The translations under genes were made by a program, and so were the position numbers. A DNA stretch of 64,000 bases from Podospora bellae-mahoneyi (lineage: Eukaryota > Ascomycota > Sordariomycetes > Sordariales > Podosporaceae): contig NW_026946359.1 of NCBI RefSeq assembly GCF_035222275.1, positions 2,046,001-2,110,000 on the forward strand. Reading direction: 5' to 3'. The notes under the pieces were generated by a model that saw nothing but the letters and a program-made list of their open reading frames with translations, searched no databases and was not told where the DNA came from. Below, in pieces: positions 55,790 through 64,000 of this stretch (within the stretch, counting starts at the first letter, position 1; each line of letters starts with the position of its first letter).

Positions 55790-55979
55790 ATGTGCCAATA
55801 TGAGCAATTCTACCTACCACCTCTGCGGCTGCAAGGACGCGGCTGAGGTCCGCATCGAGACCTGTCAGTTAGTCCAAGATGGCAGTGCATGCTCTGGTCT
55901 GAAGCCGCTGGTGATCTCCTTTGTTCCTCCTCCGGCAACCTGTGATTACCACGAGGTCTCCTCTGATGATGGGTACTAG
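55790..55979 (+). pseudogene. Small MC-type Cys-rich gene 4, frame disrupted
   Basis: The expected start ATG-TGC at 55790 opens MCQYEQFYL but that frame stops after 18 codons. A second ATG at 55800, in the next frame, gives 59 residues: MSNSTYHLCGCKDAAEV, then ETCQ, SACSG and ATCDYHE, with the CGC and later cysteines of the family. The two frames meet at a directly repeated CTAC (55810-55817), so a four-base duplication could explain the shift. Either the gene is broken, or it now starts at the inner ATG and makes a protein without the MC end. Leader and start context match the other members. Function unknown. Confidence 0.55.
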
Positions 55980-56606
55980 TGGATCCCTCGTTGAGCGCAG
56001 CCTCTTGCTCATTACTTGGTGGGCAAATGGCTCTCCTGGAAGGTAAGTGAGTATTTGATTAAAGGTAAGGTGTGGTGCGGTTGTTAATGCCTGGAGCATC
56101 AATAAATCAAGACATATAATTTCAATACATTTTTTAAACAAAACCCTAGACGGCTATATCTCTTTTCGTGCTTGTATTGTGATCCTGTGGTTTAACTGTT
56201 ACTTCAACAGGCAGATGTGTAGCTTTGTGCACTTTCACCTCTTTCGGTACACCTGCTCCACCTAGGTACATGTGTACAATTCATTCAGTGTTATTTTCTC
56301 TCATTATACATGTAAAACTCAACCACCATATCTAGTTCTCAGCTTGCCTCTGTACAATAAAGACACCAACCCCTGACGCCATTCCATATGCGTTTATGAC
56401 AAGTCATATCCCAAACTTATATACAACGTACATGACTCTAAAAAGCCGCGCCACATCTTCCAAACTATCATCCAATTATGACTCAAATCCAAGATCCGAG
56501 AGCCGACCGGCCTGCCCCTTTTGAGGTCCGGCGGTCCAACCTTCTCCAGCCAAGACGTTCGTTCCATAACCCGGTCCACCCTTCAAAGATCTGTCTCGGG
56601 AACCCC
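55980..56606. other. Intergenic, no gene seen
   Basis: Right flank of the small-gene cluster and 3' flank of the Psg1-like gene. Confidence 0.5.
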
Positions 56607-57521
56607 TTAATCAACCTTCCTAACCCCCAATCCACTCCCCTCCCCAACCCCCCTCCCAAGCTCCATATCCCTTCCATCAACCCTAGAATACTGCCCCCTA
56701 TCCCTTCTATTCCTCCCCACCGTCCCCCTCTCACTCCTCCTGTTCCTCCCCATCACATTCCCCAAATCAATCCTCCTCACCCCCCTATTACAGCACAACG
56801 TGCTCATCACAATCGCCATCAAGAAAAACGTCACCGTGGGCAGCGCCACATACAACACCTGATCGTCCGCTGGGTGCCTCTGTCCATCACTCTTATTCGG
56901 CCCCTTCTTCGGCTTGACAATCTGCACCGTCGGTCCCTGATGCCATTCCGCGGGCGAGCCATCCTCCGGCAGCGCCGCCATCCTCAAGGTTATCGTCGTT
57001 GGTGTGTTCTGCTTGAAGTGCTTCGCCTTGTTTCCCGGTTTTTCATTCCACAATGGGTTGGCGTTGATGAGGTCTTGGGTAATGGACCACTGGTAAAACC
57101 CCCACGCGCACGAGATTTCGCCAGAGTCAAAGGCTTGGTGGGTGTCGCTTTCGGGGGTGAGGTAAAACCCGATGATTTTGATCGTGTGGTTTGCTTTCTC
57201 GTGGGTGTGGCCTTTGGAGAAGAAGGCCGGGTCCCAGGTGATGTACTTGAGGACGCCGGGGTTGAAGGTTTCGTTGTGTTTGGGGAGGCAGAAGGGTTTG
57301 TAGTCGCCGTCGAGGTTGTGGCAGACGGCGAATTCGTGACCGGCGAGCTTGGTGGTGTCGATGGCGGGAGGGGCGTCGTTGTCGGTGGGAGGGGGGACGA
57401 GGTCGGCGTCGATGGGTTGACGGGGCGCAAGAGCGTTCGGGTTCTCTGGGCCGGGAAGAGCTGATGCTGTGCCTAGCACGGCCAGCCAGAGGGCTGACCG
57501 GATGAGGTTAGGCGAAACCAT
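56607..57521 (-). CDS. Psg1-like membrane protein (Pma1 stabilisation in the Golgi)
   Basis: Single exon, 304 residues, type I membrane protein. Signal peptide MVSPNLIRSALWLAVLGTASA, then a lumenal domain with FAVCHNLDGDYKPFCLPKHN, KYITWDPAFF, CAWGFYQWSI and TITLRM, then GPTVQIVKPK just before one membrane span (VLYVALPTVTFFLMAIVMS). The short cytosolic tail has RRIDLGNVMGRNRR. The CxxxxGxxxPFCxPxxN and TWDP motifs and the NVMGRR tail fit the fungal Psg1 family. In yeast Psg1 works with Exp1 in keeping the proton pump Pma1 stable in the secretory path; that role is inferred here from family only. The tail beyond NVMG is longer and Arg/Gly-rich. One Asn-x-Thr site is at HNETF. Confidence 0.75.
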   Translation of the reverse strand: MVSPNLIRSALWLAVLGTASALPGPENPNALAPRQPIDADLVPPPTDNDAPPAIDTTKLAGHEFAVCHNLDGDYKPFCLPKHNETFNPGVLKYITWDPAFFSKGHTHEKANHTIKIIGFYLTPESDTHQAFDSGEISCAWGFYQWSITQDLINANPLWNEKPGNKAKHFKQNTPTTITLRMAALPEDGSPAEWHQGPTVQIVKPKKGPNKSDGQRHPADDQVLYVALPTVTFFLMAIVMSTLCCNRGVRRIDLGNVMGRNRRSERGTVGRNRRDRGQYSRVDGRDMELGRGVGEGSGLGVRKVD

Positions 57522-57984
57522 CTGTATCCTTTGCGTCTGTGATGTTGCTCGGATGCTTCGGAGCTTTCTTCGTTCAAGCTCTTAGAGAGAAGAGGCCAGA
57601 CAGTTGAGTTGAAGGGGTAAGTAGGAAGCCGAGTAAGACACTCTGGTCGTCTTTCCAGTCAATTGAGCGGACAGAGAAGGCCGTTGAAGAAGCAGAGGTT
57701 CAAGAAGGAAAAAGGAATGGATAACCGACGAGATATCGGCCCGGCGCAACCTTCAGCCCTCGACCTGGAAGCGGCAATTTTGGAAGTCCCGGAGCTTCCC
57801 GCCGTCCGTTGATGGTGAACTTGACACAGGGAGCTCCCGGCGGACAAAAGCTGCATGAAATCGCGCTAGAAGGCCTGCCAAGCCGGCATGCCAAGGTCGA
57901 CAAAGCAGGGGTTCCGGCATCTTAACGCCTCGGCATCTCAGGATATTGGTGGTTCACTGTACAGAACGTCTCATTTGCTACCAT
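57522..57984. other. Intergenic, no gene seen
   Basis: Psg1-like gene promoter and 3' flank of the dioxygenase-like gene, both on the minus strand. Confidence 0.5.
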
Positions 57985-59260
57985 CTAAGAAACAGTGTTC
58001 TTGGCCACGATTCCCCTCGCAAACTCTCCAAAGGTAATATGCTGCTCCATGTCAACCTCCTCACCCAGGTTCGGCTGGGTAAAAACGGCAAGTGTATTGC
58101 GCGCAATCCGGCCATCGCTCATGGAAGCACGAGCTCCCCGTACAAAATGCGGCACAGCCTTGAACTTGCCCTCAGTAATCCTCTCCAATGCCTCGCCCGT
58201 CTGGAAAGCAATGCAGTCGCGGGGAATCTTGACCTGGACCGTTTGCCCAGTACGAGACTTGATGTACAAACCAGATGCCGGGTCAGGAGACGCATCAAGT
58301 TCGGGAAGAGGTGCCAACTTCAGCGGCTTGCTGTCGGCCAAAGTTTGTTCAAAAGCCGGTGCGACCGCTGGCGTCTTGGCTTCGTCGACAAACATGGCCG
58401 AAGTCAAACCGGTCAAACAGCCGTGGTCCAGATGGGTAGCACACCAGTCATCCTCGTCGCCGCCCTCGCCATTCGCGATTTCGCTCGCCTTTGTCGGCGC
58501 AGGAGGCGCGTTGACGGGGTCCTCGGGGAAGTAGTGTAACAGGCGAGCCTTTGTCGTGGTCGAGGTGCTCACAACCTTTTCCAAGTAACCGTTGGGATAA
58601 CCGGCAATTTCCTTCTCGGCGAACCTATCGCACGCTCTAGCCACCAAAACGGCAACGTCAATGATCAGACGGCAAAGATCCTCGACAGAGTTTTTGAAGC
58701 CGGGTAGCGTCGCATCATCCGGCCAGATGTTGGGCGAGAGATACTCAGGGAAGTTGTCAGTGTTGAACTCCTCGGTGGGTGCTGCGCAAGACAGCTTTGG
58801 GTCAACATAGAAAGCACAGTTGGCATAGAAAGAGCCCTTTAATGTGTCGACCTGGCCGTTCTTGAGGGTTTCCTTTCCAAGGGACCATCCGGTAAGGTAC
58901 TTGGCCTTTTCATTCTCGAGTTTATCTGTGGCTGGTCAACTTTTTGCTCATAGCCGCCATGACCCTTCACATGTAACCTACCCAGCTCAGACTTGGGGAG
59001 GTTTCCAAGGTAAGACGAATAGGAGAGGGCATGATGCCTCAGACTCGCAAACTCGGGTGGTACATCTTTGACAACCAAGATACCCAGAGAATCCGGGCCG
59101 AATGCTTGCTGGAGCTTCTCAAACGACACCGTTCCTAGAGATTTTTACACATCAGCGATTGCACTTACACAGATCACCCCGCAAAGTGATCCCTGGACCC
59201 TGACTTACCGTCCTTTAGCTCCTGTAGGGAGACAGTCACAGCCTGAGCAATAGGGGCCAT
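57985..59260 (-). CDS. Fe(II)/2-oxoglutarate dioxygenase-like protein
   Basis: Three exons (59260-59209, 59134-58982, 58925-57985) encode 381 residues. Introns of 74 and 56 nt were placed by joining LQELKD-GTVSFEKLQQAFG and PKSEL-DKLENEKAKYLTGWS. The N-terminus GILVVKDVPPEF is like that of the isopenicillin-N-synthase/clavaminate-type fold. The iron triad can be seen as His-x-Asp in CATHLDHG (about 233 and 235) and a distal His in AVPHFVRG (about 328), followed by ARNTLAVFTQP, whose Arg could bind 2-oxoglutarate. The triad is complete, so it is likely active. No targeting signal. The substrate is unknown and the neighbours (Psg1, FRG1) do not suggest a pathway. Confidence 0.78.
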
Positions 59261-59569
59261 TTTGATCCAAAGATGTTACAAGACAAATAATCCAACATCC
59301 AACAAAAAGAGGGGAAGCAAACTTTTATCTCACGAGATCTACTTACACATCTTCAAGCTCCCTGTACCAGGTCAGCGGGGCGGACCGCCAAGCATTCCCA
59401 CTGCCGGCCGACTTGCTCAAGGCGGCAGGTCCCTGTTCACGCCAAGACATTTCCAACGCGCCTATCGATAACGATAAGATCATCGTCACCATCATCATCA
59501 ACCACTTGTCCCAGCCTCACTGACGTTGTTTGCGACTACAGCATCACAATTCATCCCTCCATTGCGACA
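59261..59569. other. Divergent upstream region
   Basis: About 310 nt between the dioxygenase-like start (-) and the FRG1 start (+); must hold both promoters. Confidence 0.6.
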
Positions 59570-60458
59570 ATGGTCAAAGCACTCACCTTCAAAGGAGATA
59601 AAAAACCAAAAAAGAGGAAACGCACCGGCGGGGCTAGCGGGAAAGAAGACGACGATGACAACCGCCAGCTCAAAGCCGCCAAACCCTCCACCGAAGCCGA
59701 CGCCGATGCCGACGCCGACGCCGACGACGACAGCTGGGTGTCCGCAGACGTAACAGCCGACATCTCCGGTCCGATCATGTTCGTCCTACCAACCGAACCA
59801 CCAACCGCGCTGGCATGCGACGCCATAGGAAAGGTGTTCACCCTCCCAATCGAGAACATCATCGACAACAACCCCATCACCGCCGAGCCGCACGATGTGC
59901 GGCAGGTCTGGGTGGCCAATCGGATTGTAGGGACAGAACACTTCCGGTTCAAGGGGCATCATGGAAAGTCAGTAACCCCTTCTCCTGAGTGTTGGTGTAC
60001 GATATTAACAGAAAAATAGATACCTCTCCTGCGACAAAATCGGTCTCTTCTCCGCGACCTCCGAAGCCATCACCCCCCTCGAGTCTTTTTCCGTCATCCC
60101 CACCGCCGACACCCCCGGCACTTTCCAGATCCAAACGCTAAGGGATACCTTCCTTTCTGTGAGAGCGTCGCGGTCCTCAAAAGCGAATGCTTCCCCTGAG
60201 GTCAGGGGGGATGAGACGGAGATTACGTTTGATACTACGTTGAGGATCAGGATGCAGGCGAGGTATAAACCCAAGTTAAAGGCGTCAAAAGAGGAGAAGG
60301 CAAGGGAGAAGATTAGCCGGGCCGAGTTGGAGGCTGCGGTGGGGAGGAGGTTGGATGAGGATGAGGTGAAACGACTGAAGAGGGCGAGGAGGGAGGGGGA
60401 CTACCATGAGGCGGTGTTGGATTTGAAGGTTAAGGGGAAGCATGATAAATATGGGTAG
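59570..60458 (+). CDS. FRG1 homologue
   Basis: Two exons (59570-59967, 60020-60458) encode 278 residues, similar to human FRG1 (258). FRG1 is a nuclear, nucleolar and actin-bundling protein linked to RNA processing. The N-terminus is KALTFKGDKKPKKRKR (nuclear/nucleolar signal), then an acidic Ala-Asp repeat and DDSWVSADVTADISGPIMFV. The fascin-like beta-trefoil shows TEHFRFKGHHGKYLSCDKIG and FQIQTLRDTFLSV. The C-terminal basic helix with KISRAELEAAVGRRLDEDEV and a final DLKVKGKHDKYG is the family end. The 52-nt intron has a GTCAGT donor and ATAG acceptor; a nearer AACAG acceptor would bring in a stop, so the second is chosen. Confidence 0.9.
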
Positions 60459-61257
60459 GGAGGCTGATGTCAGAGCTGTTGTGGTAGGAAAATGGCTTGG
60501 CTTAGTAGGGTTGGTGTTGTTCTATACTGTGTAATGAATTTGGGAGTTTCGTTGATGAATCACGGTCTTGGAATGGGAAGATCAGGGTTTAATAAAAGAC
60601 TAATTGTATTCATGGATGGCGAAGACAAAGCCTCAACTTGCTTGTAGGAAAACAATGCCTCCAATCGAGTTGAGGCGGGTTCAAATAGTGACTTGTATGA
60701 GTGAAGGCGATGTGAGACGAAAGGATACACACCTATGGATTTCCACACTGTTCTGATACCAGTAATGTTATTGTGGAAAGAGAATCAGCACACTTCATCC
60801 CAACCTAATGTGCATTTTCAACCACTTTCACCACTTTCCCTAACATTATCCAAACCTCTAGCCCTTTCACTAACCATATCCCACTCAGGCAGTGAATAAT
60901 TCTCCTCGATATCAGTCTTCCACATGTCGCTGTATCTTCAAATCAACAATATTCAACCATCACATCACACTAAGCAAGTCAACACAGCGGTTTAAATAGA
61001 AACTATCAATCACTTAGGTATACAAAACCCCCCGCCATACCTATACAATTTCCCAATCTTTTTTCCCAACCATCGGTATCCAGCCAGCCCCCCATATCTC
61101 TATATCCAACCCTATAATATCAATCTTTAAAAAAATGCCCCCTGGGCAAGACGGGTGTGCTATGTGCAGGTGATTATACACAGGCCCATGCCACTCCCAC
61201 CCAAAATATGATCAGTGAGAAGAGAGTACAAAAGTAAACACAAGAAGAAAAGTAAAA
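60459..61257. other. 3' flanks of convergent genes
   Basis: C- and A-rich intergenic DNA between FRG1 (+) and the glucosidase stop (-). No gene seen. Confidence 0.55.
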
Positions 61258-64000
61258 CTACTCCCAAGTAATCTCCCACCCCTGCACCCAAGCACCACCA
61301 GAAAACTTCTCCTTCAGCTCAGACAACTCCAACACACACCTCCCTGCATCATAACTCCAATGCTCCTGCTCCAGCACCTCACCATCAAGCCACACCTGCT
61401 TGGGCTCGTGCTCCAGACCCATGACCGTGGCGTTGCGAAGGGGGTTGGTGTCCGGGTAGTTACCCAGCGGCTCGACCTTGAGGAAGTTGTTCGAGGCAGT
61501 AAACTACTCCCATCATTAGCACCACATTCATCACCTCAAATGTTTGCAACAGTCACTTACCGAAATCCAGCTCACCTCCTCCGGCTCCAGACTGACCCCA
61601 TCATCCAAATACAACTTCCCCTCCGCCCATCCGGTCCCATCCAATCCCACCAACAGTCCCCAAGGATTCTGCCTACTCTCCGCTGTAGTCATTCCAGGCT
61701 CCTGCAACGGAACAACCTTCCCACCCCTCACATAGACAGGAATATGCCCCAACTCCGCCCCAATAGTGACATTCTCCCCGGGTCCAACCCCAGAACTCAC
61801 GTTCCCCTTGGTATACCAATCATACCACACCTCCCCCTCTCCCACCCCGGGGAAAACCCCCTTCACCGTATCTGCCCCCTGCTCCAAACAAGGCGTAACC
61901 ATAATCGCATCCCCCAACATGAACTGCCTGTCAGCATCAGCAAGCCACGGCTCATTGGGAAACTCCCACGCAAGAGCACGCATGACGGTGCTGCCAGCGA
62001 GAGAAGCCTGGGCCATGAGCGTGTACATATACGGCAGCAGCGCATACCGTATCGCCATCGCCGACTTGGTAGCGTCAATCACACTGCTCCACCTGTACGG
62101 CTCCTGGTCAATCGCCCCCATCGCATTGTGATTCCGATAAAAGGGAAAAAACGCGCTGAGCTGCATCCACCGCGAGCAGAGCTCATAGTTTGTGTTGCCG
62201 TTGAAGCCGCACGTGTCGACCCCAAACATGGGGAAGCCAAAGATGGAGAAGGACAATGCTTGCGGGATGCTAAAGTACAAAAATGCCCAGAGGGCCTCAT
62301 TGTCACCGCCCCAGTGGCCAGCCCACTTGCCTGAGCCGGCGAAGGTGCCGCGGCCGATGATGAAGGGGCGGACGCCCTTTTGGACTTGGAGCAGAGCTGA
62401 GTAGGTCGCGTTGAGGACTTGATGACCGAAGAGGTTGTGGAAATCGTACTCGAGATAGCCGCCATTATGCGTCGAGTTCGGGCTCAGGGCGTGGACTCCT
62501 ATGTCGCCATGATAGTTGTTGATCACGTACGGGGGCCAGTTGATGTTTCTTGCGCCAGGAGTGGGTGTGCTCCGGTAGATATTCTTCGTTGTTGTGGTTG
62601 TGGTGACGGTGGGGACGGCGGTCGCGGTTGGCCCGTAGCTCTGGGTGATGATCGCCTTTGTCGCTGAGATGGCTTCGGTTTCGTTTGTCTTCGCGAAGCC
62701 TTCGGGGTATCTCAAGACAAGATTACCAGGCTCACCGGGCAGCTTGAAGGGCGGATGGGCAGGATTGAGTGTCAAGTTTCCGGTGCCGCAGCTGCCAACG
62801 CAGAAGGAGGCAACTTCGGACATGTCGATCCAGATACCATCGAACTGGACATGTTAGTATTGTCTTATTCATTCACATATCATCATGGGAAACTCACCGA
62901 GATATTCTTGCTCCACCTGGAAATCTCATCAATCCACCAGTCGATAGTCCCAGCCTCACCAAGCACAGCACCAACCCAGTCAGGAAAAACCGTGTAACCA
63001 GGCCACACAGCCCCATAGTAAATCGACCCATCAGGATTCTTCACAAAGGCATCTGCCTCCAGCCCCCGCTCATAGGTAGGATAGCGATCTTCCTCATCCT
63101 CTGGGTTAGGAGCATAGATGGCAGAGTCAACAATGGGAACCCAGTGCTGGTGATTCTTGTGAAGCCTGTTCATGAACTCCTCTCCTTCGGTGTAGTTCCA
63201 GGTATCTTGGTCGTTTTCAAAGTCACGGTACTTCTTCATGTAGTCGATATCAGCTATATCCACATGTCAATTCAGGAAACCTTTTGTCGGAATATCAAGG
63301 GAAAGAAAGACCCACCCCAGACCGTCTCAAGCGGAATCTCAAACTTTGCAAAGTTGTCAATAACCTCTTGCAAACGTTGCCAGCCAGTATAGCCCCAGCG
63401 GCACTGATGGTATCCCAAAGTCCAGTACTGCTGCATAGCCGGAAGGCCAACAGCGCTCTCTTGGTACTTGGTCGTGACATCTTCAGCCCGAGGACCGCTG
63501 TAAAAATAGAGATCGATGCTGCCACCGAGTGTTCTCCAAGTAATACCAGGTTGCCGCAGAAGCACCTCTTGTGGATGAGCGTTGCGAAGATAGACACCAT
63601 GTGTATACGATGTGTACCTGGCCTTCTTGTCGTTGGCATAAGGCACATATGTCAATTTTCCCGACTCATCGGTGGTGAAGTATCTTGTGTCATGATAGAT
63701 AGGATGACTGCCATAGATGTTCCAGTCGATGTCGTTGCCAACATCTGCCGCAAAGAGTGTCCCTAGCCTGTGTGTAAGCTATCTCGCCTGAGCATTGAAT
63801 ATACTTGGTGGTACTTACTGGTGAGATTGTTGCCCAAGCGGAAGCCATGAATAACTTCACCGAGACCATACAGGTTGTAGCTCTCGGGCAGAGGGGACAC
63901 AAACTCGATGAACTGATCTTCGTAGATGAGCTTGCTCCCCTCGGTTGTAAAGAGCGTGTCGTCAGTTGCCTTTCGCTTCACCGTGAAGGAGAACGTCGGG
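61258..64000 (-). CDS. GH31 alpha-glucosidase, 5' end outside window
   Basis: Partial: at least five exons within the window (64000-63819, 63762-63316, 63253-62898, 62844-61561, 61503-61258), about 838 residues of the C-terminal part. GH31 enzymes cut terminal alpha-linked glucose by a retaining mechanism. Catalytic stretches: GIWIDMSEVASF (nucleophile Asp in WIDM) and GHWGGDN (acid/base Asp). Also YNLYGLGEVIHGFRLGNN, FAADVGNDID, YWTLGYHQCRWGY and FGVDTCGFNG. The Cys-rich CVGSCGTGN and a Thr-rich insert (PTVTTTTTTKNIYRSTP) are seen in secreted fungal alpha/beta-glucosidases of the agdC kind. Many Asn-x-Ser/Thr sites fit secretion; the signal peptide lies beyond the window. Introns were placed by joining NNLT-RTLFAAD, ETVW-ADIDYMK, KNIS-FDGIWID and SWIS-FTASNNF. 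All are short and regular. Confidence 0.93.

Overview
The window is nuclear DNA of a filamentous ascomycete, most likely a sordariomycete and probably a member of the Sordariales. The genes carry short introns of about 46-75 nt with GT donors, CTNAC/CTGAC-like branch sites and CAG/TAG acceptors. A lone 5S rRNA gene lies among protein genes, as is known for Neurospora and its relatives. The proteins are fungal types: Pir1-like wall domain, RlmA-type MADS box, Psg1, mS26/Pet123 and mS38/Cox24. This placement rests on recognising families by eye, not on a database search. All exon borders were read by hand from splice signals, frame and family motifs.

Layout. 0-8 kb: a small secreted six-cysteine protein (-), a class I/II aminotransferase (-) and an Adp1-like ABCG transporter (+). 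8-17 kb: mitoribosomal protein mS26 (-) divergent from the GTPase Nog2 (+), a Pir1-like S/T-rich wall protein (+), a 5S rRNA gene (-), a DsbA-like thioredoxin-fold protein (+) and mitoribosomal mS38 (-). 17-25 kb: MPP-beta between long non-coding stretches. 25-44.5 kb, dense housekeeping: membrane RING-H2 protein (+), GPALPP-type nuclear protein (-), Vps8 (+), PIG-P (+), D-serine dehydratase-like enzyme (+), Arp4 (-) divergent from TAF1 (+). 44.5-49.5 kb: a gene-poor 5 kb stretch ahead of an RlmA-type MADS-box factor (49.5-51.5 kb). 52.9-56 kb: a cluster of four very small cysteine-rich genes. 56.6-64 kb: Psg1-like membrane protein (-), an Fe(II)/2-oxoglutarate dioxygenase-like protein (-), an FRG1 homologue (+) and the 3' part of a secreted GH31 alpha-glucosidase (-), cut by the window end.

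Most genes are unrelated housekeeping functions: mitochondrial translation and import (mS26, mS38, MPP-beta), ribosome assembly (Nog2, 5S), transcription and chromatin (Arp4, TAF1, MADS), endosome traffic (Vps8) and GPI/wall biology (PIG-P, Pir1-like, Psg1, RlmA). The most unusual part is the 52.9-56 kb cluster. Its four small genes start MC, have no signal peptide and share a cysteine pattern (CxC or CG[C/H], then Cys near 25 and 34). They also share a leader layout: TATA box, TCATCATCA block, then a CAAG-ATG-TG start. Two look intact, one has an early in-frame stop and one has a short frame-shifting duplication. It looks like an expanding and decaying family of unknown function.
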